Shown piece after piece: positions 1-7,988 of a stretch of DNA of 39,613 nt (position 1 is the stretch's first letter; every line of letters starts with the position of its first letter). Origin of the DNA: Thermoplasmata archaeon. GTDB taxonomy: Archaea > Thermoplasmatota > Thermoplasmata > Thermoplasmatales > Thermoplasmataceae. Below the pieces are notes generated by a model. It did not search any database, was not told the origin of the DNA, and saw only the letters and a program-made list of their open reading frames with translations. The stretch is from contig JAKAAT010000012.1 in the NCBI GenBank assembly GCA_021802205.1, forward strand, positions 1 to 39,613, in the 5' to 3' direction. A program made the translations under genes and the position numbers.

Positions 1-282
1 TCTCAGAGCTCCAAAGAATGAAGTCCATGATTCTTTAACCTTTTTAATGGTCCACTGTGCTGTCTGTGCTGGCAGTTTCTGAAAATTGTTGTTTTCTTCC
101 AGAGCTGATGGTTCTGCAAATTGTTTTGCAAGAGCTTTGTAAGAGGACATTCTATTATGGTTAAAGAACTGGTTTCTAAGGATATAATTTGTCTGGTTGA
201 ACAGGTTCTTTGATATATGGCACATTTTAGATATTACACCATTACCACGGATAAAAACCTGTTCAGTCCTGATTACCTTCAT
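1..282 (-). CDS. tnpB: TnpB (IS607/IS605-family RNA-guided nuclease), N-terminal 94 codons only
   Basis: This reading frame is absent from the ORF track because it runs off the window. It starts at an ATG at 282 (MKVIRTEQVFIRGNGV) and stays open for 94 codons to base 1. The translation shows the TnpB N-terminal pattern: a short beta strand, then a helix like KNLFNQTNYILRNQFF, then LPAQTAQWTIKKVKESWTSFF. The start lies 20 nt inside the end of tnpA, the usual IS607 overlap, which suggests translational coupling. The RuvC motifs, zinc finger and any guide (omega) RNA would lie to the left of the window, so activity cannot be judged. Confidence 0.85.
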   Translation of the reverse strand, partial: MKVIRTEQVFIRGNGVISKMCHISKNLFNQTNYILRNQFFNHNRMSSYKALAKQFAEPSALEENNNFQKLPAQTAQWTIKKVKESWTSFFGALR

Positions 283-871
283 AGCCAACCTCTATTGAAC
301 TTTTTTTCCTTTTTGAATACATTTTCATTGAATAACAATGAAGCATTGAAATTATATCCTCAAATATTTCCTCTGAATCCAGTTTTGTGCTTCCAATATC
401 AGATATAACAACTATTTCAGTGCCAAACTTTTCAAAGAGATGCTTGAATAAATCAAATCCTACTCTGCTCAATCTGTCCCTGTATGTTATTATTACCTTT
501 TCTACTTTATAGTTTATAATTTCATCAAGCATCTCAAAGAATCCTTTTCTTTTCTCGAAAGATATCCCTGATGCTATATCCGAATAAATGGCATTTATTG
601 TATATCCATTCATAAAGCACCACTGCTTCAACTGCTCTATCTGATTATTTAAATCATTCTTCTGTTTTATTGTTGATACCCTTGCATAGATAAATGTTTT
701 TCTTTTGACATCCCTGTTCAATAATTTATAAACGTCTTCATTGCTATAGTCATAATAACCGTTTGGCATAACTGTAAATCTTATCTTCCCTGTTGAAGCA
801 TAAACATGAAGTGTTTTTCTTGAAATTCTTAATAGGTTTAATACCTCATTTGCCTTCATAGTTAATACCAT
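263..871 (-). CDS. tnpA: IS607-family serine recombinase (TnpA resolvase/invertase)
   Basis: This 202-aa protein catalyses movement of the IS element. Residues 1-50 form a MerR-like helix-turn-helix (KANEVLNLLRISRKTLHVYASTGKI), which in IS607 enzymes sits at the N-terminus. Residues 60-200 are a serine-recombinase catalytic domain with the nucleophile serine in YARVSTIKQK, and YRDRLSRVGFDL further on. Length is normal for the family and no frameshift is seen, so it appears intact. The ATG at 871 is used in the track; the ATG at codon 5 is equally possible. Its stop overlaps the tnpB start. Confidence 0.93.
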   Translation of the reverse strand: MVLTMKANEVLNLLRISRKTLHVYASTGKIRFTVMPNGYYDYSNEDVYKLLNRDVKRKTFIYARVSTIKQKNDLNNQIEQLKQWCFMNGYTINAIYSDIASGISFEKRKGFFEMLDEIINYKVEKVIITYRDRLSRVGFDLFKHLFEKFGTEIVVISDIGSTKLDSEEIFEDIISMLHCYSMKMYSKRKKSSIEVGYEGNQD

Positions 872-902
872 AATATATTAATTATAGAAATAGTTATCTA
901 AA

Positions 903-1055
903 TTATACACTATACGATAGTAACCCGTCAGCTTGCATTGTTTTAACTGTTATATTATAAGTCCCATCAGGAAGTGCGTTTGTATTATAGCTGAATTTTA
1001 TTAGGCTGTCTGTTGTATTGTATATTACATGACTATCCAGGTAAACTTCAGTATT
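903..1055 (-). pseudogene. Remnant of a secreted/surface protein gene (Ig-like repeat tail)
   Basis: The minus strand between an in-frame TGA (1056-1058) and a TAA (903-905) reads as 50 codons with coding character: NTEVYLDSHVIYNTTDSL, then KFSYNTNALPDGTYNITVKT. The pattern (beta strands, a DGTYNITV turn, several NxT sequons) resembles bacterial-Ig-like or FN3-like repeats of archaeal surface proteins. There is no start codon and the frame closes on the 5' side, so this is a fragment, probably cut by the adjacent IS607 element. Reading through the TGA gives a further LIQD-stop-NTEV, compatible with a decayed Trp codon. Confidence 0.5.
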
Positions 1056-1200
1056 TCAATCTTGGATTAATGCATAAACATGGTAACAGGTTAATAATAT
1101 TAATATTACATAAGATAAATATAAAACATTTATATATCATTTCACTCTGGTAGTGACTATTGTACTATTCATCAATGTAATTTTACTATTTCTGACATAA

Positions 1201-1212
1201 ATATATATTATA
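1201..1212 (+). promoter_or_regulatory. TATA box of the MazG-like gene
   Basis: ATATATATTATA is centred about 24 bp upstream of the ATG at 1230, the spacing expected for a leaderless archaeal transcript. Confidence 0.5.
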
Positions 1213-1229
1213 CAATATCATTTAAAATT

Positions 1230-1607
1230 ATGTCGGATTTGATAGAGCTTCAGGAAATTGCAAGAGAGTTTATTGATAAAAGAGACTGGAGGAAGTTTCA
1301 TACATTGAAAGATTTAGCAATGAACTGCTCAATTGAATCCAATGAATTAATGGAAATATTTCTATGGAGAGACCTGGATTTTGAGAAAAATATAATAAAT
1401 GGAAATGATAAAAAATCTCTAACAATGATAAAAAATGAGGTCTCTGATATATTCTTCTCCTGTCTTGCAATTGCTGATCATTTAAACTTTAGCCTTGAAG
1501 ATGCGTACAGAGAGAAAATGTCAGAACTTAATATAAGGTATGACCCGGATAAAGTAAGAGGAAAACTTTCTAAAATTCCGTCACCGGATAAAGATAGTGG
1601 TAGATGA
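1230..1607 (+). CDS. MazG-like nucleotide pyrophosphohydrolase (all-alpha NTP-PPase)
   Basis: This is a 125-aa all-helical protein of the MazG/dUTPase-2 superfamily, most like the short XTP3TPA/RS21-C6 type, which hydrolyses (d)NTPs to monophosphates and pyrophosphate. The metal-binding ExxE...ExxD signature is visible: ESNELMEIFLW in helix 2 and NEVSDIFFSCLAIAD in helix 3. The N-terminus DLIELQEIAREFIDKRDWRKFHTLKDL matches the usual family start. The gene ends one base before the stop of the convergent ABC transporter gene. Substrate (house-cleaning of damaged dNTPs versus dCTP/dUTP control) cannot be read from sequence. Confidence 0.88.
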   Translation: MSDLIELQEIAREFIDKRDWRKFHTLKDLAMNCSIESNELMEIFLWRDLDFEKNIINGNDKKSLTMIKNEVSDIFFSCLAIADHLNFSLEDAYREKMSELNIRYDPDKVRGKLSKIPSPDKDSGR

Positions 1608-1608
1608 T

Positions 1609-3318
1609 TTATATTAAAAGTTTATTTTTCAGGTATAAATCATAGAATCTGGTACCGCGGTTCATTAAACATTCTGGTGTGCCTTCTTCCAGTATGCTTC
1701 CGTGATCAATATAATAAATATAATCTGAATTCACTATTGTTTCCAGATGGTGTGCTATGATTATTATTGTTTTGCCTTCCATGAATTTAAAAATGGCACT
1801 CTGAATTATGCCCTCGTTTTTCAAATCAAGCTGAGATGTTGCCTCATCCATTATAATAATCTGTGGATTATTCACAGCGGCACGGAGTATTGAAACTGCC
1901 TGCCTCTGTCCTTCAGAAAGGTTTGTTCCTCTTTCTCCTACCTCGGCATCTAATCCCAGTGGTCCCAGAATACTGGTCAGTCCGAGCTCATCTATTTTCC
2001 CAGCCACAGTGTCTTCAGAGATAGAAGAATCGGCAAAACGTACATTTTCCATTATAGTTCCCTCGAAAAGGAAAGGTTCCTGTAAAATTACTCCGAAGAG
2101 TTTCCTGTATTCCAGTGTATTGAAATCGTTTATATCCGTTCCGTCCATGAAAATATGTCCGAAAGTCGGCTTATAAAAGTTCAGGATAAGCCCTGATAGT
2201 GTTGTTTTTCCAGCGCCAGTTTTTCCGATTATTGCGACTTTCTGACCTTTCTTAAAGTCCATGGAAATATTGTTGATTATTTTCTCACTATCGTATGCAA
2301 ATGAAACGTTTTCAAATGAAATTTCATGGTTAAAAGCAGGTATTTTGTTTCCGCCGGTATTATAATCAACATCTTCATCTATTATTTTATATATTCTTTC
2401 GATAGCAATTGACGAAGATTGGTATGAATTATAGAACTGGGAAAGCTGGACTATGGGGTTGAAAAAGCTCTGTACGTATACTATGAATGAAACCAGTATT
2501 CCTATGCTTATTATTTTTCCGAAAACTTCAGTACCGCCTTCATAAAGAACTACCATTATACCAAGCCCCTCAATGATCTGAACTATACTTGAGAAAATAG
2601 AGGTTAATCTCACCGCCTTAACGTTTGCATCATAGTTATTGGAATTGACGGTCTCAAAGTTATCATTGAATATATCCTCGGTTCCTGAACTTTTTATTGC
2701 TTTTATGCCATTTATGGATTCGCCAACATTACCTGTAAGTTCTGCTATTCTTCTTCTTACACTTAAATAATTGAACTTAATTTTTTTGTTCATAAGCATT
2801 ATTGTTGTAAGAAGCATGGGTATTATAATAACCGCATAAAGTGTCAAAACCGGGTCCAGATATACCATTATAATTATTGAGGCGATAATTCCTGCTATAC
2901 CGGCAACAACCTGCGGTAGCTGGAATGTAAGAAAATCAGATAGTGTTTCAGCGTCATTGGTAATCCTGCTTATTATCTGCCCTGCATTCTTACCGGAATA
3001 ATATTTAAGCGGAACATACTGAAGCTTTTTGAATGCCCTGTTCCTCAAATTTTTGATAACTTCCTGAGATGTGTTCATCATATACTTTGTTCTCCTATTT
3101 TCAGCAAAGTAGTTCAGAATGTAAATTGCAAGGTATGTTACAGCCAGTACTATTAAAATTTTGAATTTCAGTGAAATTATTGAATCTGTTGCTATTCCGA
3201 TCAGGTAAGGCCCGATCATTGCTATTATAGAGGATACAAGTATTGAGGAAACTATTATGCTTGAATTTCGCTTGTAGGAAAGAACCTCTTTTATCAACCT
3301 TATAAAATACTTATTCAA
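1609..3318 (-). CDS. ABC exporter half-transporter, canonical Walker B subunit
   Basis: Second gene of a heterodimeric ABC exporter. The N-terminal ~310 residues form a six-helix ABC transmembrane domain and the rest an ATPase domain. Motifs are Walker A GKTGAGKTT, signature LSEGQ (E for the usual second G), Walker B IIIMDEATSQLD with the catalytic glutamate, and H-loop AHH. I moved the start from the track value (3366) to the TTG at 3318. A GGGGTGAT Shine-Dalgarno lies 4 nt upstream, and this start overlaps the previous stop by only 8 nt, whereas the 3366 start adds 16 non-homologous residues. It is coupled to the upstream half-transporter. Substrate is unknown; drug or lipid export is typical for the family. 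Confidence 0.9.
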   Translation of the reverse strand: MNKYFIRLIKEVLSYKRNSSIIVSSILVSSIIAMIGPYLIGIATDSIISLKFKILIVLAVTYLAIYILNYFAENRRTKYMMNTSQEVIKNLRNRAFKKLQYVPLKYYSGKNAGQIISRITNDAETLSDFLTFQLPQVVAGIAGIIASIIIMVYLDPVLTLYAVIIIPMLLTTIMLMNKKIKFNYLSVRRRIAELTGNVGESINGIKAIKSSGTEDIFNDNFETVNSNNYDANVKAVRLTSIFSSIVQIIEGLGIMVVLYEGGTEVFGKIISIGILVSFIVYVQSFFNPIVQLSQFYNSYQSSSIAIERIYKIIDEDVDYNTGGNKIPAFNHEISFENVSFAYDSEKIINNISMDFKKGQKVAIIGKTGAGKTTLSGLILNFYKPTFGHIFMDGTDINDFNTLEYRKLFGVILQEPFLFEGTIMENVRFADSSISEDTVAGKIDELGLTSILGPLGLDAEVGERGTNLSEGQRQAVSILRAAVNNPQIIIMDEATSQLDLKNEGIIQSAIFKFMEGKTIIIIAHHLETIVNSDYIYYIDHGSILEEGTPECLMNRGTRFYDLYLKNKLLI

Positions 3319-5023
3319 TGCTATCACCCCTGTATCTTCCTGAGAATAAATCAGAGAAGTAACCATTATTGTGTATTAAATCCGAAATGTTACCTTCCTC
3401 CCTGAGTTTTCCCTTTTCAATTACAAATGCTCTCTCTGCAAGCATAATAGATGAAAGTTTATGGCTTATTACTATGGTCGTTTTTCCTGCTATAAACTCC
3501 TTTATGGTATCCAGAAACCGTGTTTCCGTATCTGCATCCAGGTTAGAAGTTGAATCGTCAAATATGATTATTTCAGGGTTCCTGATTATGATTCTGGCTA
3601 TGGCAATTCTCTGCTTCTGCCCGCCTGAAAGCGTAATTCCTCTCTCCCCAACAGCGGTATTATACCCCGATGGAAGACTTTCTATGAAATCATCAAGCAT
3701 TGCAAGTTTAGCAGCGTTTTTAACCTCCTGATCTGTGTAGTCTTTTCCCATTGTTATATTATATCTTATTGTTCCTGAGAATAGTATGGCATCCTGTGAA
3801 ACTATTCCTATTTTTTCTCTTATTATTTTATCATCGATATCTTTCAATTCATTTCCATCCAGGTAAGCATGGCCTGTATAGTTTTTATATAATCCTGAGA
3901 TAATATTTACAAGTGTTGTTTTACCTGAACCGGTTTCTCCCACTATGGCAATTCGTTCACCTTTTGTTATCTGCATGTTAATATCAGAAAGTATATCTGT
4001 ATTCCCTGAATTGTACGACAGATTTTCAAGTATTATGTTTCCCTGTATGTCCGGAGTAAGTTTACCGGTAATCTCGAAGCCATCGCTATTTATGGAATTT
4101 ATTCTGTCAAGGCTTGCCATTCCATTCTCGTAAAAAGAGATATACCGGCCATAAAACCTCACTGGTCTGAGAACAAGTGTAAATATATTGACCGCAGCGA
4201 TTACACTTCCAATAGAGATAACAGAATCTATGCTTTCAATACCGCCGTAGATAAGAACAAATCCTATAGCCAGGCTCAGTAATAGCGTTAAAAATGGATT
4301 ATAAAGGGACCTTACTCCGGCTATACCTCTGTAATCCTGGAAATATGAATCTGTTGAATCATTGAATTTGTCTATTTCCTCCTGCTCTGCAGTGAAACTT
4401 CTTACTACCCTGTTTCCTATAATATTTTGATTTATTATATTATTCATTTTTCCATATTTATTTCTAAGGGATCTCCAGAATGTCCTCTGTTTTCTCTGCA
4501 TTACAACGGTAAAGTAAATTATGGGTGCTATTACAATAAAAAATATGATTGTGAAACCATAGTACAGGCGGGTAAGTTCTATTCCTGCTATAATTATGAG
4601 AAATGTTACACTGAATAGATTTGCCAAGGACATATTAACAAGTCTTCTCAGTGTTTCTATATCCATTGTAAATTTCGAAAGTATATTTCCAGTTGAATTT
4701 GTATTGAAATATTCGTAATTTTTTGATAATAGCTTATGGAATTCATTTTTTCTTAAGTTATATACAAATTTCTGGCTTGCCTTATTTGATAGATAGTCAA
4801 TAAGAAAATCGAATGCAGATGATGCTACTGTTACAGCGAATATCAGCAGCGCAAAGTGAAGTATTATGGCATAATTACGGGCCACAAGATTGTTTACTGA
4901 ATCACCGATATATAAGGGTACAAGGAGTCTCAAATAGGCATATGCAAGAGATGATGCTATTACAACTATAATAAGATGCCACACACCCTTTATATTTCTA
5001 AATATTATTGAATATCTATTCAC
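3311..5023 (-). CDS. ABC exporter half-transporter, degenerate Walker B subunit
   Basis: This 570-aa half-transporter has a transmembrane domain (about residues 1-310, six helices) followed by an ATPase domain. Walker A is GETGSGKTT, signature LSGGQKQRIAIAR, H-loop SHKL. Walker B reads IIIFDDSTSNLD, with Asp where the catalytic Glu should be. Its partner gene has the complementary defect (LSEGQ), so the pair should form one competent and one degenerate nucleotide site, as in TM287/288-type exporters. The start is a GTG at 5023 without an obvious Shine-Dalgarno; AT-rich DNA at 5041-5059 could supply the TATA element. It is the first gene of the two-gene operon. Confidence 0.9.
   Translation of the reverse strand: MNRYSIIFRNIKGVWHLIIVVIASSLAYAYLRLLVPLYIGDSVNNLVARNYAIILHFALLIFAVTVASSAFDFLIDYLSNKASQKFVYNLRKNEFHKLLSKNYEYFNTNSTGNILSKFTMDIETLRRLVNMSLANLFSVTFLIIIAGIELTRLYYGFTIIFFIVIAPIIYFTVVMQRKQRTFWRSLRNKYGKMNNIINQNIIGNRVVRSFTAEQEEIDKFNDSTDSYFQDYRGIAGVRSLYNPFLTLLLSLAIGFVLIYGGIESIDSVISIGSVIAAVNIFTLVLRPVRFYGRYISFYENGMASLDRINSINSDGFEITGKLTPDIQGNIILENLSYNSGNTDILSDINMQITKGERIAIVGETGSGKTTLVNIISGLYKNYTGHAYLDGNELKDIDDKIIREKIGIVSQDAILFSGTIRYNITMGKDYTDQEVKNAAKLAMLDDFIESLPSGYNTAVGERGITLSGGQKQRIAIARIIIRNPEIIIFDDSTSNLDADTETRFLDTIKEFIAGKTTIVISHKLSSIMLAERAFVIEKGKLREEGNISDLIHNNGYFSDLFSGRYRGDSIE
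3323..3330 (-). promoter_or_regulatory. Shine-Dalgarno deciding a TTG start
   Basis: GGGGTGAT on the minus strand lies 4 nt before the TTG at 3318 and inside the last codons of the upstream gene. It matches the archaeal anti-SD (AUCACCUCC) and supports the shorter protein. Confidence 0.65.
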
Positions 5024-5151
5024 AACTGGTAAACATTACTTATGTTTATTTTTATTTTTGTATTTTTTATTGAAATAAAAATGTAGAAACCCTGTTTAGC
5101 TTTAATTCAGGTATAAATTCCTGGCTAATTGTTACTATTTTAAATAAATAA

Positions 5152-5163
5152 ACTTATATAATT
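5152..5163 (+). promoter_or_regulatory. TATA box of the S8e-SRP19 operon
   Basis: ACTTATATAATT is centred about 26 bp before the ATG at 5183, consistent with a leaderless or near-leaderless transcript. Confidence 0.55.
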
Positions 5164-5182
5164 ACATTAAATTAGGGATTAT

Positions 5183-5563
5183 ATGACAATTTATCAGGGT
5201 AAGAGTACAAAGAAGTTTACTGGTGGAAAATTAAGAAGGAACCACTCAAAGAGAAGGTATGAGCTCGGAAGAGAACCTTCATTTACGAAAGTGGGCGACA
5301 CAGAACGCAGGGCTATCAGAACAATGGGGGGTAACAGAAAGCTTCTTCTTCTAAAGGAACAGTATGCAAATATTTACAATCCAGAGGATAAAACTACAAA
5401 GAAACTTAAGATACTGACTGTAAAGGAAAACAATGCAGATCCACATTATGTGCAGAGAAACATAATGAACAGGGGGACAATAATATCCACAGACGAGGGA
5501 AATGCAAGAATTACATCAAGGCCCGGTCAGGACGGAATTGTAAACGCAGTATTAGTGAAATGA
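5183..5563 (+). CDS. rps8e: 30S ribosomal protein S8e
   Basis: This 126-aa protein matches archaeal S8e over its whole length. It has the N-terminal MTIYQGKSTKKFTGGKLRRNHSKRRYELG typical of the family, the GNRKLLLLKEQYANI core, and the C-terminal NRGTIISTDEGNARITSRPGQDGIVNAVLV. S8e is a small-subunit protein found in archaea and eukaryotes but not bacteria. The gene overlaps SRP19 by four bases (ATGA), so the two are translationally coupled. Nothing is missing or unusual. Confidence 0.97.
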   Translation: MTIYQGKSTKKFTGGKLRRNHSKRRYELGREPSFTKVGDTERRAIRTMGGNRKLLLLKEQYANIYNPEDKTTKKLKILTVKENNADPHYVQRNIMNRGTIISTDEGNARITSRPGQDGIVNAVLVK

Positions 5564-5811
5564 TAGTTTTATATTCACAGTATTTTAATTCGGGAATTTC
5601 CAGGAAACTTGGTAGAAGAATAAGCCGGGAAAAGGCAAAAAATTATTCCGATGCAAAACTGGAGCAGATATTGAAATCCGTCAACTTAAAGTATGAGGTT
5701 AGGGATGCCCGTTATTCCAGAATTCCATTTGAAGATTCTAAAATGTTTGTGATCGATGGAGATATAAAGAAATCTACATTAATAAAGATTATAGAAAAAA
5801 AATTATTGTAA
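5560..5811 (+). CDS. srp19: Signal recognition particle subunit SRP19
   Basis: This 83-aa protein binds 7S RNA and primes SRP54 binding in archaeal SRP. Family features are the N-terminal strand MIVLYSQYFNS, the RNA-contacting basic run SRKLGRRISREKAKNY, and the later YSRIPFEDSKMFVI strand, with a lysine-rich C-terminus. It is slightly shorter than many homologues (about 90-100 aa). It starts within the stop of S8e (ATGA). The pairing with S8e links ribosome and targeting components. Confidence 0.94.
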   Translation: MIVLYSQYFNSGISRKLGRRISREKAKNYSDAKLEQILKSVNLKYEVRDARYSRIPFEDSKMFVIDGDIKKSTLIKIIEKKLL

Positions 5812-5821
5812 CAATATACTT

Positions 5822-6835
5822 TCATTTGTTCTTTGTTTTATATGTTCCTTTCTTTTTCCATTCATAGTATTGCATGGGGTGTTTTATTTTGGGGCACAAT
5901 GGATCGTCCCCCATAAAACATAGATGGTTGGATTTCAGCGTTGCACACTTCGGGGGAGAATATTCGGTACCGGAAATTATGCCAGTTATATGATTTACCT
6001 GGTATGTAGTCAAATCCTCCTTAAAGTCCGGAACGGTTTTAAAAAGTGCAATCATATCCTCATTGGTCATTCCCACATTATGAAGAAAGCTAACAAGGGT
6101 GAATCTGGCAAGATGCGCAAGATTTTCCCCGTCCCTCATCTGTGTAATATAGGTTTTTATACATGGTGGAAACATAGTAAAATCAACATCTCCCAGGGAT
6201 ATTGTGCTTTTGGCCTTGATTTCAAGGAATTCCTTCTTTATGAGGTCCAATTGCCCGAGATATTTTCTGAATATATTCTGTGAATCTCCGGAAGACATTT
6301 CACTGTATATACCCATTATTTTCACCACAAAATCCTCCCTTAGCAGATGTATAAACTGCTCCTTGCTGACCTCTATGATGCCACCCTTCAACTTCTGATA
6401 GACAAGCCTGTATTTATAACCTGATAATTTTCTGTTGTTTTTAATGAAGAAATCAAATGGAATTTTAAAATTGTTACCTTCCGATGCTGCCTCTATCCCG
6501 GAACTATCGCAATAAAAAATAATGTTTTCATTGTTTTCTCGGGAAATTCTGTGGAGTTCTTTCTCAAACACATCTCTCTGTGTTATTACAAATCTGGAAG
6601 TAAGCCCGCTTTCATCTATGTAGCGAAGCATCCACATTACTATGGCAAATGCCTTCTTACCCAGTGTAATACTGTAAGTTTCATTATCGCTGTATTTTCT
6701 TATAAGGCCTTCAAGATAGTCTAATGCTTCCCTAACAGATCTTCTGTTGTCTATTTCCAGTGAATTTACAGTATTCTCTATTTTTTCAGAGTCTCCTATG
6801 AATTTAAAATCAACAAAAAAATTGGAAGTTATCAT
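5822..6835 (-). CDS. priL: DNA primase large subunit PriL (4Fe-4S)
   Basis: PriL regulates the catalytic PriS subunit and helps start RNA/DNA primers. The 337-aa protein has a variable helical N-terminal half and the conserved C-terminal iron-sulfur domain. The four cluster cysteines are visible at about 225 (FPPCIK), 297 (PPKCATL), 306 (NHLCF) and 314 (DPLCP), and the helix GENLAHLARFTLVSFLHNVGM is typical. The ATG at 6835 follows the upstream peptidase stop by one base, so the two form an operon. The catalytic subunit is not in this window. The 3' end lies 10 bp from the convergent SRP19 stop. Confidence 0.93.
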   Translation of the reverse strand: MITSNFFVDFKFIGDSEKIENTVNSLEIDNRRSVREALDYLEGLIRKYSDNETYSITLGKKAFAIVMWMLRYIDESGLTSRFVITQRDVFEKELHRISRENNENIIFYCDSSGIEAASEGNNFKIPFDFFIKNNRKLSGYKYRLVYQKLKGGIIEVSKEQFIHLLREDFVVKIMGIYSEMSSGDSQNIFRKYLGQLDLIKKEFLEIKAKSTISLGDVDFTMFPPCIKTYITQMRDGENLAHLARFTLVSFLHNVGMTNEDMIALFKTVPDFKEDLTTYQVNHITGIISGTEYSPPKCATLKSNHLCFMGDDPLCPKIKHPMQYYEWKKKGTYKTKNK

Positions 6836-6836
6836 T

Positions 6837-7910
6837 TTACAGTTCCAGAAGTTCTCTGGTTGCAGTGGTTATTTCCTCATGGCCATTCTTCTTGATAATT
6901 AAATCATCCTCGATCCTTACACCCCCGAATCCGGGAATGTATATTCCTGGTTCGTCGGTAACAACCATGTTTGGTTTCAGAATAAAATCGAGTGTTGGAG
7001 AAAGAGCAGGATGATCATGGACATCAAGGCCAACACCATGGCCAAGACTATGAATGAATCTCCCAGGGTATTTTTTATCTATAATATCGCGGGCTATCTT
7101 ATCTATGTCCTTACCATTGACCATGGATGTTAATGCCTTCTTGCTCTCCGCCTGTGCAAGTTTTACAGTTTCATATATATCCTTCTGCTTTTCGTCTGCC
7201 CGTCCAAAAACCACTGTTCTTGTTGTATCAGAGCAGTAACGGTTATAAAGGGCACCGTAATCCATGAGTACAAAATCGTTTTTCTTTAATTTTACATTTC
7301 TCGGTGAGTAGTGAGGTATGGCAGAGTTTTTACCGAATGCAACGATAGTTTTAAAGGATTCACCCGATGCCCCGTTCTTCATCATGGCATAAACTATATT
7401 TGCGGCCAGTTCCGATTCTGTCATGCCTTCCTTCAATGTTTTTGTAAAATCTTCAAATGAGTCACTTGCAATTTTGGCAGCCTCCCTCAGGTTCTTTAAT
7501 TCGCTTTCCTCTTTTATTTTTCTTGCCTCTTCTATGGACTGGGACACGTCAATAAATTCCTTGTCAGGTATCAATTTCATTAACTGTTTATAGAGGTCCA
7601 GTGTCAGTGCAGAATAATTCAAACCAACATTGACATCGTTTTTGAAAGCGTTTTTTACCATTTCATTCCTCTCGGAGGTATTTTTATAGACAAGAACATC
7701 AAGACCCGTTTCTCTGGCAGCCTCTTCCTCGAGAGCCGAGGTAATAATTGTCACTTTCTCGGGTTTTACATGAAGAATTGAACCTTCAAATATACCAGAT
7801 TTTGCACCTGCAAGATAAAAAAAGGTTTTATCTATCTGGTTTTCACCACCGTTCATAATCAGTATTGAATCAACGTTTCTAACGTAATCAAATATTCTCT
7901 TTTCTTTCAT
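6837..7910 (-). CDS. pepQ: M24-family Xaa-Pro dipeptidase (prolidase)
   Basis: This is a 357-aa two-domain metallopeptidase that cleaves Xaa-Pro bonds. Residues 1-125 are the creatinase-like N-terminal domain and 130-357 the pita-bread catalytic fold. The binuclear metal ligands are in VLMDYGALYNRYCSDTTRT (two Asp), HSLGHGVGLDVHDHP (His), VVTDEPGIYIPGFGG (Glu) and VRIEDD (Glu). Nothing is missing. Length matches archaeal prolidases. It is the first gene of an operon with priL; a TATA-like GTTATATTAAC lies at 7929-7939, about 24 bp upstream of the ATG. Intracellular peptide turnover is the likely role, since no signal peptide is seen. Confidence 0.92.
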   Translation of the reverse strand: MKEKRIFDYVRNVDSILIMNGGENQIDKTFFYLAGAKSGIFEGSILHVKPEKVTIITSALEEEAARETGLDVLVYKNTSERNEMVKNAFKNDVNVGLNYSALTLDLYKQLMKLIPDKEFIDVSQSIEEARKIKEESELKNLREAAKIASDSFEDFTKTLKEGMTESELAANIVYAMMKNGASGESFKTIVAFGKNSAIPHYSPRNVKLKKNDFVLMDYGALYNRYCSDTTRTVVFGRADEKQKDIYETVKLAQAESKKALTSMVNGKDIDKIARDIIDKKYPGRFIHSLGHGVGLDVHDHPALSPTLDFILKPNMVVTDEPGIYIPGFGGVRIEDDLIIKKNGHEEITTATRELLEL

Positions 7911-7956
7911 TGTTACTTATTTAAACTGTTAATATAACTATTTCGATATGAAAGGC

Positions 7957-7967
7957 AATATATTTTA
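7957..7967 (+). promoter_or_regulatory. TATA box of pyrC
   Basis: AATATATTTTA is centred about 27 bp before the ATG at 7989. It fits leaderless initiation and selects this ATG over the nearby ATG at 7985, which runs into an immediate stop. Confidence 0.5.
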
Positions 7968-7988
7968 ATTCACGGGCAATAACCATGT

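Larger units (their letters stand above)
1..920 (-). mobile_element. IS607-type insertion sequence, left-truncated by window edge
   Basis: Two overlapping minus-strand genes, a serine recombinase (tnpA) followed by a tnpB homologue, give the standard IS607 gene order. The element enters from beyond base 1, so only its tnpA-side end is visible. IS607 elements lack terminal inverted repeats and target duplications, so the right boundary cannot be fixed. It must lie upstream of the tnpA start at 871 and before or within the gene remnant at 903-1055. A GG dinucleotide in the remnant (about 921-923) is a plausible junction, since IS607 recombinases insert at GG; that is inference. Confidence 0.8.
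872..1229. other. Intergenic region between IS607 end and MazG-like gene
   Basis: This 358-bp gap holds the probable IS end (about 872-920), a decayed 50-codon tail of a secreted-protein gene on the minus strand (903-1055), AT-rich DNA, and a TATA-like box for the downstream gene at 1201-1212. I see no RNA gene or long inverted repeat in it. Confidence 0.6.

Noticed and set aside
217-408. 63-aa plus-strand ORF within the IS607 element
   Set aside because: It is antisense to the overlapping tnpA/tnpB junction and has no independent support.
3369-3731. 120-aa plus-strand ORF inside the ABC transporter region
   Set aside because: It is antisense to the conserved ATPase domain of the 570-aa half-transporter and has no recognisable motif, so it is a shadow frame.
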